In this document: positions 1 through 9,498 of the stretch, piece by piece | Numbering within the stretch: position 1 is the first letter of the stretch | Layout of the letters: every line of letters begins with the position of its first letter | Assembly (NCBI GenBank): GCA_001766655.1 | Contig: MJCC01000017.1 | Span: 89,595 to 153,594, forward strand | Source: Phytomonas francai | Taxonomy: Eukaryota > Euglenozoa > Kinetoplastea > Trypanosomatida > Trypanosomatidae | Length of the DNA: 64,000 nt | Direction of reading: 5' to 3' | Translations under genes and position numbers: made by a program | The notes under the pieces: model-generated | Told to the model about the DNA's origin: nothing | Seen by the model: only the letters and a program-made list of their open reading frames with translations | The model's database searches: none

Positions 1-1254
1 GTCCCGCCTGAGCTCGTTTACTTTCTCCGGCGCGTCAACGGGACACAGTGGCGGACGCCAGTGATGGCCACAGAGGCAACGGCGGGCGTTACCAACCCCA
101 CCAGCTCGCCTGAGAAGACGACCCCAAGAAACCGCCCCCTTCATGCTGAGGCGAGCAGCGCGAGCAAAACACCATCTGCAGCGGCCCCCTCAGTGACCGC
201 TTCCTCGCTGGCCGCGTCGTTCCTAAAAGCAACCCTCACCGGCGCCGATTCCAAGCCCATCAACCCGCACCACATTACGGTGCCGATTTTAGGCTCTGCA
301 CTAGGGAACTGCCCTTACTACCTCTTTTCTGTAGAGTCTATTCTTCACCACCCACGATTTCCCCTGCCGTGTGGGGCTCTTCCCGGTCGTTCGGATTTGT
401 CAAACGCGTGTGACACTAACACTGGCTTAGCCGGGGAATCTTCTCGGATTGACAGGCCACCTGTGGATGCCAGCGTGGGGCTGAAGGAGCCACAAAGCAT
501 TTTTGAGTTGTACAGCGGGAAAGCTGAGATTGTGCGCGCGGTGCCACCGAACTTAGCAAAGACAACCAAGAGGGGCGATACAATGAACCCTTTAAAAAAG
601 CTAGGACGGCGACGTAGCGAACGCGGCGGGTCTGTGGTCGAGAAGCTCATGCCCGACACACACACGCAGCAGCAGGGGTTGCCCGCTGCCACTGTTGACT
701 CTTCGCCTGAGGTCCCCTCCCGGCCTGTAGAGGCGACAGCGCCGGATGGGGCGGCATCGCTTACACGGGTCTCAGCCCCATGCGAGAGCGTTTCCTCAGC
801 GCCTCCGACACTGCCGGCAGCGGGCTGCCTGCCGAAGGTGTATGTGGACCCTCGAGTTGATATTCACGCCGACCTGGGCCGCTGGTTGCCCTTTGCGGAC
901 AGCATGCATGGGAGCCAGCAGGGCCCGCCGCCGTCCGGGAGCGCCAAGAGCCACGACGCCGCTGCCACCACCGCGCCTACCGATCGGAAGCCGGAGAAAC
1001 CCTCGATCACCGTCTCGCGGTTGTTCGTAGACTTCGAGCCGGAGTGGGGGCAGGGTGGGACTATTGGCCAGATCGTCCAGTACAGCCGGGATCCGCAGGA
1101 GAGTTTCGTCGTGATCGCGGACGACTTTGGCAGCTACCTGAAGTTCTTGATGGGCGAGGAGCTTGAGTTCACGGGCGAGCTCGACAGCGACGAGGAGGAA
1201 GTTGAAGCTGCCGCAGAGCCGGGCCTCACGACCGAAGGTGGGAAAGTCATGTAG
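1..1254 (+). CDS. SMI1/KNR4-domain protein, 5'-truncated by window edge
   Basis: The frame is open from base 1 to a TAG at 1252-1254, so the true start lies outside the window. The first codons (PPELVYFLRRVNGTQW) resemble the helix that opens SMI1/KNR4 (SUKH) domains, where a proline-glutamate step precedes a helix ending in NG. The rest of the fold appears far downstream: RWLPFADSMHG near 880-915, then LFVDFEPEWGQGGTIGQIVQ and SFVVIADDFGSYLKFL near 1021-1150, the usual block of GQIV followed by aspartate and a terminal helix. The halves are separated by roughly 260 residues of low-complexity sequence, plus a second insert of about 35 residues. The C-terminus is acidic. Family members act as adaptors in signalling and as subunits of tubulin polyglutamylase. 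The specific role here is unknown. Confidence 0.6.
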   Translation, partial: VPPELVYFLRRVNGTQWRTPVMATEATAGVTNPTSSPEKTTPRNRPLHAEASSASKTPSAAAPSVTASSLAASFLKATLTGADSKPINPHHITVPILGSALGNCPYYLFSVESILHHPRFPLPCGALPGRSDLSNACDTNTGLAGESSRIDRPPVDASVGLKEPQSIFELYSGKAEIVRAVPPNLAKTTKRGDTMNPLKKLGRRRSERGGSVVEKLMPDTHTQQQGLPAATVDSSPEVPSRPVEATAPDGAASLTRVSAPCESVSSAPPTLPAAGCLPKVYVDPRVDIHADLGRWLPFADSMHGSQQGPPPSGSAKSHDAAATTAPTDRKPEKPSITVSRLFVDFEPEWGQGGTIGQIVQYSRDPQESFVVIADDFGSYLKFLMGEELEFTGELDSDEEEVEAAAEPGLTTEGGKVM

Positions 1255-2113
1255 CCGTGGCCCCCCTTCGTGTTCAGATATTATCATCATTATTATATTG
1301 GTACAACCACTATCGTTATTCGTTTCACGCCAGACAAAATTGTGCTAACATTTCACATTTTGGCTCGGTATCATATGTGAGGCTGGAACTGCCCATCTGC
1401 GTGTGTGGGTATGTGGATGGGACCCCGCTGTGCAAAGGCTTGATCTTGGGTTCTTTTAGTTCCTTGAGACGGCGGTGTGTGCATGCCCACCCTGACTAGG
1501 GCTTACTAATTATTTTTGAACGACCCTTTTTAACTGGCCTCAGGCAGTTCAGATGTGGAGGTGACGGACTGTTTTAGTAGGCTTTTTCTCGTCCCCGCTG
1601 TGGCCTGTTTCAATACCATGGTGTTCTTTAAGGCTATGTGTCCAGCAGGAAGAGAAGGTCGGTTGCCACCGCTAATACATCGAAGTAGGCCCACTTTCAC
1701 CTATCATTCTTTATTGCTGCATGGTATGCACATCGTGTTGGTAAAATTCGGCTAAAGAATGAGTAACTTTCATACACGTGCGCCCATAACTTCAATGAAT
1801 AAAGAAACCGAAGGAAAGAGAGAGGAGAAGGGTGGGGTTTTCGAATGCGTACATCAGCAAAAGGGAATCGGCCTTTTGCTAATGTTTGGAAACAGTAAAT
1901 GACACATTGTGAACCTGTCGCTTGAACGACATGGCCCCGCGAAATAATGAAATGCCATTGTATGAACGCAGGTTGCCTTTCAATGTTCCCCTCTGGATTC
2001 CCCCCTTATTCTTTTTTTCCTCAACTCACAACAGACGCAGCTATCTTTTAACACCTTCAACGCCGATTCAGCTTAATACATATCCATAACCGATAAAAGC
2101 AAGGAAACCAAGC
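1255..2113. other. intergenic spacer between SMI1/KNR4 gene and ALDH gene
   Basis: This holds the 3' UTR of the first gene and the 5' UTR of the next. Short plus-strand open frames at 1257-1499 and 1555-1755 have no recognisable domain or coding-like codon use. The only functional signal I see is the pyrimidine tract and AG near 2001-2034, listed separately. Confidence 0.6.
2001..2034 (+). promoter_or_regulatory. probable trans-splice acceptor for ALDH mRNA
   Basis: A C- then T-rich tract at 2001-2023 is followed by the first AG at 2033-2034 (ACAG). That leaves a 5' UTR of about 79 nt before the ATG at 2114. Tract, AG and short leader match spliced-leader addition sites of kinetoplastids. 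The exact AG is inferred. Confidence 0.5.
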
Positions 2114-3607
2114 ATGCTCCGAAGCTTCATTCGACGAGGAACAATTCCTCAGGTCAAGAACATCCAGACCAATCTTTTCATCAACAATAAATTTGTACCG
2201 TCTGTTTCAGGTAAAACGTTCGAGGTGATAAATCCTGCGACTGAAGAGGTCATTGCAAATGTTGCGGAGGCTGACAGCCGGGATGTGGAGTTGGCAGTGA
2301 AGGCTGCTCGCGAGGCCTTCAACAAGTTTCGACTCACGGAGGTCTCTGAGCGGCGCCAACTATTGCTGAAACTGGCAGATCTCCTGCATGCTGACAGGGA
2401 GGGGATGGCGGCACTCGAGAGCATGGATAACGGCAAGCCATATGACTGTGCGTTGGGTGATGTTGATCTTACTGAGGAGTACATGCGCTACTACGCAGGC
2501 TTTGCGGACAAAGTGTACGGCAGTTTAGCGCCTGTCAGCGGCAACGTCATGAGCATCCTGCGGCGGCAGCCTGTGGGTGTGTGTGGGCAAATTGTGCCCT
2601 GGAATTTCCCGTTGGCGATGATTGGATGGAAGCTTCCAGTGGCAATAGCCATGGGCAACACTGTCGTTGTAAAACCTTCCGAGCTGACACCACTCAGCGC
2701 ACTTCGGCTGGGCGAGCTCTGCGTGCAAGCCGGCTTTCCCCCTGGCGTGGTGAACGTCTTGCCGGGGTTTGGTGCAACAGCTGGTGCGACGCTTGCCTTG
2801 CACAAGGACGTCGACAAGATTGCTTTCACGGGCTCAAGCAAAGTGGGACGGGAGATCGTACGAATGTCTGCAGAGAACAACCTCAAGAGGGTTTCCGTTG
2901 AGTTGGGTGGCAAGTCGCCACTCATCGTGTGCGCAGACGCAGACATGAATAAGGCGATCGCCTTGGCAAGCCTTGGGACTTTCATGAACGCCGGCCAGGT
3001 TTGCACAGCGTCCTCTCGCATCTACGTTCACGAGAGTCTTTATGACACCTTTGTCGAGAGGCTGAAAGATTCCGCGGAGAAGTGTCGCCTGGGTCCCGGC
3101 AATGATCCTGAGACTAACATGGGGCCCCTGATCTCGCAGCGCCAGCTGGAACGCGTGCTGGGGTACATTGAGAAGGGTAAGGGGGAGGGCGCGACACTGC
3201 TGACTGGAGGCACCCGCAGTGGCGGCAAGGGCTACTTCGTGAAGCCCACGATCTTCACCGATGTGAAGGACGAGATGGTGATCTGCCGTGAGGAAATCTT
3301 TGGCCCGGTGACATGTGTGATGAAGTTCAGGGACATGGATGAGGCCATCCAACGTGCTAATGCGTCGGATTATGGCCTCGCTGCCGGTTTGTGCACTGAG
3401 AGCTTGGACACGGCTTTGCGATACACTACTTTCCTTGACGCAGGAACTGTGTGGGTGAACACGTGGAACAGCTACGATACTGCCCGACCCTTTGGTGGGT
3501 TTAAACAAAGTGGGTATGGCCGTGAGGGTGGCATAGAGGCACTCGAGTCCTACACTGAGGTGAAGACGGTTGCTATTTCTTTGAGTGGCCCTATTTTGAA
3601 GAATTAA
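2114..3607 (+). CDS. aldehyde dehydrogenase, mitochondrial-type (ALDH2-like)
   Basis: This 497-residue protein has the normal length for ALDH class 1/2 enzymes, which oxidise aldehydes to carboxylates with NAD+. The fingerprints are clear: PWNFP with the oxyanion asparagine at 164, the cofactor lysine in VVVKPSE (187), the GSSKVG turn (240-245), the general-base glutamate in VELGGKSP (263), the catalytic cysteine in NAGQVCTAS (297) and EEIFGPV (393-399). The basic, hydroxylated N-terminus (MLRSFIRRGT) looks like a mitochondrial import signal and is close to that of Leishmania mitochondrial ALDH as I remember it. GC3 is moderate, lower than in many minus-strand genes further right. The stop is TAA. 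Confidence 0.96.
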   Translation: MLRSFIRRGTIPQVKNIQTNLFINNKFVPSVSGKTFEVINPATEEVIANVAEADSRDVELAVKAAREAFNKFRLTEVSERRQLLLKLADLLHADREGMAALESMDNGKPYDCALGDVDLTEEYMRYYAGFADKVYGSLAPVSGNVMSILRRQPVGVCGQIVPWNFPLAMIGWKLPVAIAMGNTVVVKPSELTPLSALRLGELCVQAGFPPGVVNVLPGFGATAGATLALHKDVDKIAFTGSSKVGREIVRMSAENNLKRVSVELGGKSPLIVCADADMNKAIALASLGTFMNAGQVCTASSRIYVHESLYDTFVERLKDSAEKCRLGPGNDPETNMGPLISQRQLERVLGYIEKGKGEGATLLTGGTRSGGKGYFVKPTIFTDVKDEMVICREEIFGPVTCVMKFRDMDEAIQRANASDYGLAAGLCTESLDTALRYTTFLDAGTVWVNTWNSYDTARPFGGFKQSGYGREGGIEALESYTEVKTVAISLSGPILKN

Positions 3608-4383
3608 GACTGTGCCCAATATGTCAAATGCGGACGATAAAAAATTATTCTTTTATTGAATATGTACAGGGATATAACTGAAACTATACAATGCTTAATA
3701 TTCACACTTATGTGTGGTTTTTATTTAGGAAACCATTATAATACGCACTTATATATATATATATAAACCCAAATATATATGTATGCGTTTGAAGGAGAAA
3801 AAACGTATTATTTTGAAATATAAAGAAGTGTCGCGCACAGATTCCTTGTTTTAGCAACTGCGTTTGGAATAAATTATAACAGTTTAAACCCCTATTCCAA
3901 CGGAAAGGTTCTTCGCGGGGCTTCGAAATACAAACAATAGTCTTCTCAGCAGCTAGCTGAAATTAATAGTTTTAGAAAAATTATAGGATCTTTTATTCGT
4001 TTTTTTTTTTGTTTCAATTCGAAAACGTTATTTTATGATTTTCTTATCTTTAATACTATACCAATGAATACGTATTAATTAATACAACTGAATTAGGGAT
4101 TGAGGTGGGAAAAATCGCTAAATGCCTATAATGCCTCAGAATATAACTAATGCACCCTGCGATTCTTTGGGGGTGTTTACTCCTAGAATTCTGCTTTCAA
4201 TGTGTATTTACTCGCGATGTTGGACTTGAACCCAATCCTATAACTTCGTCGTTTTCACTGTTGTATATAGCGACCGGAAAGGCGAAGACGTATATTTCTT
4301 TAAGGATATTCCTAATAAATACCGTTTGCACATATATTCTCAACACATTAGTCCCACGCTTTGTCGATTCTCGAAGCGACTCC
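3608..4383. other. AT-rich intergenic spacer with (TA)n tract
   Basis: The spacer contains a (TA)n run at about 3750-3766, a T10 run near 4000 and other homopolymers. The reading frame of the downstream DnaJ is open back to 4150, but codons 4150-4383 are AT-rich and unlike the gene, so I treat them as 5' UTR. Confidence 0.6.
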
Positions 4384-5571
4384 ATGCCCTCGAGCTCTGT
4401 TCGTTGTGCACGAAGGTGCTATTTAGGCGATCCATGCCCTCGGGCCGCCACATTGGTTGCCATAATGGTGTTGGCGTTTGTTTTGATGGAACCCTTCTAC
4501 GCGTTAGCGTTAGATGAGCCTAAACGGACTGGCACAGAGGACCTCAATCAGGACGAGGACTTCTACGCTGTTTTAGCACTCGATAAAGACCGTGACGAGG
4601 TAACGGAGTCGGAAATCAAGTCGGCCTGGCGAAGGCTTTCTAAGAAGTATCACCCAGATGTGTCTGGGGAGGCCAACAGGAAGGCCTATCAACGAATTCA
4701 ACGAGCCTACGAAGTTCTTGGCGACCGGCGCAAGCGTAAAGTGTATGACATCCTTGGCATAGAGAGTGTCAAGAAACTCGAGCAGCCACAGCAGCAGCAG
4801 CAGCGGCAGCACCCTTTCTTTCACCTTTTTGGTGGCGACACGGAGTCTGACAGTCGGCGGAACATGAGTTTACTTCTGCAGGTGCCGCTTCGCGACGTGT
4901 ACACCGGCGCGGGGCATCGAGTGGTCTTTCGAAGGAAGAATATCTGCAGGGCGTGCCGCGGTACAGGGGCGCGGAGCCCTCAGGACATCATCGTCTGCTC
5001 TGTTTGCCAGGGGACCGGCACCGTCATTAGTCGGGTGCAGTTTGCACCGGGTTTTATTCAGCAGATGCAGCACGCGTGCCCACATTGCGGAGGATCGGGG
5101 AGGCATATCGCCGCGGTGTGCAAGACCTGCGGTGGACGCCGCGTGGTGGAGAGCGACGTGGTGATCGCGGTAGACGTCGAGGCGGGGACCCCAGAGGGTT
5201 ACGAGCTCACATACGAGCTCGAGGCCGACCAGGAGCCCGGGCGTGTTCCCGGGGATGTTGTGGTGACAGTCGTAACAGCTGAGCATGCTCTTTTCGAGCG
5301 CCGTGGGGATGAACTTCATGCCAACATTACCCTGAGCCTGCGAGAGGCGTTGCTGGGGTTTGAGCGGGTTCTCGAGCATTTGGATCACCATGAGGTCCGT
5401 CTGAAGGAGGCAGGCGTCGTGGAGCATGGGCGGCGGCGCGTGATCAAAGGAGAAGGCATGCCACGACACCACGTACCCTCTGAACGTGGGGATCTTCATG
5501 TGACGTTCCTGGTGAGTCTCCCTGAACACATCACGAATGAGCAGAGGGAGGCGCTTGCGTTGTTGAATTGA
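4384..5571 (+). CDS. secretory-pathway DnaJ (type I J-protein, ERdj3/Scj1-like)
   Basis: This is a 395-residue Hsp40 co-chaperone. The start at 4384 is preferred over 4150 because the signal peptide follows directly: charged residues, then a hydrophobic stretch (about 22-42) ending in LALD. The J domain spans about 59-125 with HPD at 90-92, the residues that stimulate Hsp70 ATPase. A short Q-rich linker precedes four zinc-binding repeats (CRACRGTG, CSVCQGTG, CPHCGGSG, CKTCGG; about 188-251). The C-terminal client-binding domains follow. A signal peptide plus a full zinc finger points to an ER partner of BiP. No KDEL-like ER retention signal is seen at the TGA stop; read-through is discussed as a finding. 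Confidence 0.9.
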   Translation: MPSSSVRCARRCYLGDPCPRAATLVAIMVLAFVLMEPFYALALDEPKRTGTEDLNQDEDFYAVLALDKDRDEVTESEIKSAWRRLSKKYHPDVSGEANRKAYQRIQRAYEVLGDRRKRKVYDILGIESVKKLEQPQQQQQRQHPFFHLFGGDTESDSRRNMSLLLQVPLRDVYTGAGHRVVFRRKNICRACRGTGARSPQDIIVCSVCQGTGTVISRVQFAPGFIQQMQHACPHCGGSGRHIAAVCKTCGGRRVVESDVVIAVDVEAGTPEGYELTYELEADQEPGRVPGDVVVTVVTAEHALFERRGDELHANITLSLREALLGFERVLEHLDHHEVRLKEAGVVEHGRRRVIKGEGMPRHHVPSERGDLHVTFLVSLPEHITNEQREALALLN

Positions 5572-6132
5572 GATGAAATCCCCGCACAAGCACAGATGAA
5601 GCATAAATATCAGCGCATAAAAGGTGCGGTAGAACCGCAATGGCTTTTTACATATACTTTCTCCGCATTTGTGATTTTTATCGGATCATGTGGCAATTTT
5701 GCATTGGTGCCTCATACCAAATAGTTCAAAATGTTCATTACGTTTGGTAAGAGAACCATCGTTAATAAATTATTTTTTGATAGTAAACGATGTAGCATTT
5801 CCATTATCTTCTGGTCTATTCTTCTGTACTCTTTTGATTTCCCTCTTTTACGATTAAAAGTGTTGCTTCACCTTTTCCTTTCCTCCTATTGTTGTCAAAG
5901 GATTACTTATTTTTTTAGCAATTTTTTTTTCATGTTCTTGAATTCAGCGATAATTTAGATTTTTAAAAGCGATTTATGATTTCTATTCTTTTCACCACAT
6001 TGCAAGTTTTGAATCTTTTTTTTTAAAATTGCCGCCCTACAATTGGATGGTTGTGTTTGAGTTGATCTATTAAAATTCCAAGGCACAAATTATTGACAGC
6101 GTCTTTTTTCCTTTACAGCCTTCTCAGAAATA
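5572..6132. other. AT-rich spacer with trans-splice signal
   Basis: T-rich sequence with no convincing gene; the small open frame at 5731-5958 encodes only F/L/I-rich low-complexity sequence. A pyrimidine tract at 6101-6114 followed by AG at 6117-6118 sits 15 nt before the CorA start and is a good candidate splice acceptor. Confidence 0.5.
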
Positions 6133-7380
6133 ATGCGCCAAGTTCTCGAGAACGCTTGCACGTTTGAGCACACCATGAGTAAAGGATCGATCAGTAAATA
6201 CTATACTTTTGACAGCGCCAGCGGGTCACGACACTTTTCTTCACTGGATGCGTTGATAAAGCACGTCAATGAAACCCATCAAGCGGTTTGGATTGATGTG
6301 CAGAGTGAACACAAAGCCGCGCAGTGGCAGCTTCTCAATAATTTATCCTTTGGTACCAGCATTCCCAACGACGTGCTGAACGCGGTGGTGAACATCACGG
6401 AAGGCGACATTGTGCAGATGCAACCCATCTCCACGGACTACATTGCCGGCAGCGTCAGCTGCCTGCGGGGGAGCTCGATCTACGAGAGCACTAAGGTGGA
6501 CGGCTCTGAAGCCGTACCGGGCTACACTGCCTACGACGACATCGGGGGGATGGTGCCGGACGCCATCACGGCGGAGACGCTTGACGCCAGCGAGGGCATG
6601 CTCTGGTGCGCCTTCATCGCGACTAAGCGCCTTCTGGTAACCTTCCACAGCGCGCCTTTTCTCGGGCTCGCCGAGATGGTGCACCACCTGGGGGAATGCT
6701 ACACTGGGGCCGCGTCGAGCACGTTCAACCCCGGCGCCGCCCTCGCCGTGTTGTTGAGCTTCTCTAATGGGATGTTGCTCAACAAGCCCGGCGCTCTCCT
6801 GAACGAGGTGGACAATATTGACGAGTTGTCGCTTCTCATCGCACCCGGCCGGCGCGACCAGCCGGACTTTCTGCGCCGCGTGGCAAATCTGCGGCAGCGT
6901 ATCTCCGCCTTCCGTACACGACTCTTTATGAAGGAGAAAGTATTATTGGACCTGATGAGCCCCATGGTGTGCGATAACTTTCTTGATATGAACAAGACAA
7001 GTGTGGGATTGTGCAAGGATACCTTGGCTAAAATTTTGAAGGAAAGCAACCTCCTTGATGATGCTCGCGACCTGCTGAACCAATCCAACTTAAACTTCGT
7101 GACGGGCGTCATGATGCGAATGTCGCAGAGCTCCGCTAACTTGGATTGGAATCTTCGAATCCTTGCTATGATTTCCACCACATGCCTTCCCCTGAACCTT
7201 TTGTGCTCTATTTTCGGCATGAATTGCAAGGTGCCGTTCCAGTCCGACGATTACCCGACACTGACAGCATTTTACTGTTTGGTGGGTGGAATGGTTGCCT
7301 GGATTGTTATCACCTCAGTCCCTGCCATCATCAATGCTGTGAGAGGCGCCAGGCTCAAGGCTATTGTTATAACATCTTAA
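6133..7380 (+). CDS. CorA-like Mg2+ transporter
   Basis: The protein has 415 residues with CorA/Mrs2/Alr1 layout: a large soluble N-terminal region, a long helical stretch (about 245-335) and two C-terminal membrane segments (about 342-361 and 376-400). The hallmark GMN tripeptide is present at 362-364 (IFGMNCK), at the mouth of the pore. Such proteins form homopentameric channels for Mg2+ and related divalent ions. The loop after GMN contains the acidic pair SDD often seen in this family. Start 6133 is chosen from the splice-acceptor position; a later methionine (codon 15) is possible. It is the last gene of the plus-strand block, ends in TAA and faces the convergent switch. Confidence 0.9.
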   Translation: MRQVLENACTFEHTMSKGSISKYYTFDSASGSRHFSSLDALIKHVNETHQAVWIDVQSEHKAAQWQLLNNLSFGTSIPNDVLNAVVNITEGDIVQMQPISTDYIAGSVSCLRGSSIYESTKVDGSEAVPGYTAYDDIGGMVPDAITAETLDASEGMLWCAFIATKRLLVTFHSAPFLGLAEMVHHLGECYTGAASSTFNPGAALAVLLSFSNGMLLNKPGALLNEVDNIDELSLLIAPGRRDQPDFLRRVANLRQRISAFRTRLFMKEKVLLDLMSPMVCDNFLDMNKTSVGLCKDTLAKILKESNLLDDARDLLNQSNLNFVTGVMMRMSQSSANLDWNLRILAMISTTCLPLNLLCSIFGMNCKVPFQSDDYPTLTAFYCLVGGMVAWIVITSVPAIINAVRGARLKAIVITS

Positions 7381-8352
7381 TAAAAGAAAGGTTCACCAAT
7401 TAAGTGATTGATCTTAACATTTCAGTATATATATATATATATATATATGTCTAATTTTCTGTCAAATAGGGTCTAATTATATAATAACAGAATAATAGGA
7501 ATATAAATCTTGATTTCTCATGCCTACAAATGCTTTATAATGATTAGCCTTTTCGGAGGCGGTGATAATGGAAAAAAAATGGGGGATGCGGGAAATGGAA
7601 AAGCCTGGTTATGTCTCAGCCCTATGGAAATTGAAAAATAAATAAATGGATCTCGCAGGGTACTTGTTCGATCAGCCGTAATGCTTATATATATATATAT
7701 AATTCGACTTTAGTATTCAGACGTGAATGAACCAACACCTACGAATTTTATCAAGTTTGGATAGGTTGTCCGCTAAAATGATGCTTGGTGGGTTACTTAA
7801 ATGGGATCCTTCCTGCTAATTGTCAATGTGCTTCACTCCTCCTTCTCCCCCTTTTTTATTGGAAGTTGGGCCCTCGGCCACTCTACTGAAATTAAAGAGA
7901 AATGTGCGACGCAAAAACATATGGAAGGAAAAGGTGAAACTTACACCTTCACATTAGGTTTACCAAAAAGACACATTCTCACACAGAGTATGAGGTTAAC
8001 CTTAGTCCCGGTGCGCAACATTTCTATTTTAAGTGGTAGTATTATCTATAACCGCACCTTCGCGTTTTCATTAACTTACTAATTAGGTTACCTGATTAAA
8101 TCCCTTTTGCAGGAAGGGGCTAAAACGTACAACTTGTAGGGTAAAACACGTCGTTCCACTACAACTTAAAGGGAACCACTCAACTTCTGTCCACCCACTC
8201 ACCCATAACCACACACGTACGGTACAATCTGGAAAGAATATGTAAATAGAGTAGGAATTATTTCGGATTATACGTACATGTTAATAAAACATTACAAATT
8301 CTGTTTTGCATCATCGTGATTCCTTTCATAGCATGCGCTCTTTAAACGATGT
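7381..8352. other. convergent strand-switch region
   Basis: The plus-strand block ends at 7380 and the minus-strand block ends at 8353, so the two polycistrons converge here. The region is AT-rich with (TA)n tracts at about 7426-7448 and 7686-7702. A 93-codon plus-strand open frame (7801-8082) has no coding-like composition. In kinetoplastids, convergent switches are places where RNA polymerase II transcription ends and base J or variant histones accumulate. That role is inferred from position only. Confidence 0.75.
7426..7448. repeat. (TA)n microsatellite
   Basis: About 23 bases of alternating T and A. Similar tracts occur at about 3750-3766, 7686-7702, 15157-15172, 17625-17653, 18156-18173, 26237-26255, 62643-62662 and 62976-63010, nearly all in spacers. 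Confidence 0.9.
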
Positions 8353-9498
8353 TCACTTCCGAAAGCTCGCCCAGTCTTTATCAGCTAGGGGGGAGGAGTC
8401 TTTTGGGGTAGCCCTTTCGGGACCCCCGCCGCGTCCGCGGCCACGGCCGCGCCCCCCGCCCATCTCCGCAGGAGCATTCCCTTTTTTTCTCAACACGGCG
8501 TTGCCGTCCTCCTGCGGCTGCGGCACCTCGATAGGTTGCGCATCGCGCCAATTGCCCGACGGCATTGATGTGGTTGGGATGTTTCGCTTGCTGCCTTTTT
8601 CGGCATGCGCGTTATTCCCACTGCGGAATTCCTCAAACTTGGGGTTGCTATGGTTGCGTTCCGGCATGCCCCGGAACTCTGGCTGCGCCGTTGCCCCTTC
8701 GTTTCGCCAGTTCGCAAGATCGAGAGGTGAGCCCGTGCTATCGGGGAACGTAAAGTTGGACCGAGGCGGCGACGCTGGCCGGGCGGTGCCCAGAATGTCG
8801 CGCGAGAACTCCCCCAGCGTCGTGAGATCCTGCCGAGAGCCAAAGTTGCTGCGGTCCGCGCCGAAAAGCGGCGAGTCCAGCTGCTGCTGCCCGCCAAAGG
8901 CGTCGCGTGAGAACTCGACGTCGGCCGCCCCGCTGGCCTGCATTGCACCCTCGCGGGCGAGCCCCAACTTGGCGCCGCCCCGATTGAGAAGCCGCTCAAT
9001 CTGCCTGTCGGTCGCCAAGTCCACGTACATCCTCCTCGCGCGCTGGATGGTGCCGTCTAAGGAGAGGGCGACGCGGAGGGCCTGCTCGGAGCTAAACTCC
9101 ACGAAGGCGAACGACTTGCCATCCTGCGAGATAAGGCGGTGCGTCAGGACGACATCCCTGTTGAACATGTTCAGGAAGCTCTCCTCGGTGGTGCCGTTGC
9201 GCAGGTTGCCGAAATGGGCAACGTACGGTGGGCGCAGCTCAGAGTCGTTCTGTTTTGTGTCCGGCTGCAGCATGTCCGCCGTGCGGAAGCTTTCTTCCTG
9301 GCCTAGGGCATTGTTCGCGGTGCGGCTGTATTGATATTTCTCCGGCTTCTGATCGCCGTTCCTTTCTTGATTCTGTATTTCGATCCTCGAATCGTACTCG
9401 ACCTCATCTAGGGTGTCATCCGGAATGTAGTTCTCGTTGAAATCAGTTAGTTTTACTGTTACCCCACGTGATTTTTTGGGTTTTGGTGCCATAGTCAA
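8353..9498 (-). CDS. eIF4B/eIF4H-like RRM protein with RGG tail
   Basis: This 381-residue protein opens with a basic patch then VTVKLTDF, close to the KKKGKTISLTDF opening of eIF4B. One RRM spans about 91-163: RNP2-like VAHFGNL near 93-99 and RNP1-like KSFAFVEF near 128-135, with the P-P-Y lead-in typical of eIF4B/4H. A disordered region follows with two EFSRD motifs, then an RGRGRGRGGG box near the C-terminus. eIF4B/4H proteins stimulate the eIF4A helicase during ribosome recruitment. The eIF4B link rests on layout and the N-terminal motif; a generic RRM regulator is the alternative. The first gene right of the strand switch, it ends in TGA, uncommon in this window. Confidence 0.75.
   Translation of the reverse strand: MTMAPKPKKSRGVTVKLTDFNENYIPDDTLDEVEYDSRIEIQNQERNGDQKPEKYQYSRTANNALGQEESFRTADMLQPDTKQNDSELRPPYVAHFGNLRNGTTEESFLNMFNRDVVLTHRLISQDGKSFAFVEFSSEQALRVALSLDGTIQRARRMYVDLATDRQIERLLNRGGAKLGLAREGAMQASGAADVEFSRDAFGGQQQLDSPLFGADRSNFGSRQDLTTLGEFSRDILGTARPASPPRSNFTFPDSTGSPLDLANWRNEGATAQPEFRGMPERNHSNPKFEEFRSGNNAHAEKGSKRNIPTTSMPSGNWRDAQPIEVPQPQEDGNAVLRKKGNAPAEMGGGRGRGRGRGGGPERATPKDSSPLADKDWASFRK

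Noticed and set aside
4213..4290. Minus-strand tRNA-like B box (GGGTTCAAGTCC)
   Set aside because: The flanking acceptor stem is one mismatch from pairing, but total length is only about 62 nt, the T stem mispairs and no anticodon arm forms.
4150..4383. N-terminal extension of the DnaJ frame
   Set aside because: AT-rich codons; the signal peptide sits directly after the ATG at 4384.
7801..8082. 93-codon plus-strand frame in the strand switch
   Set aside because: Composition fits chance in AT-rich DNA, no domain, and no clear splice acceptor.
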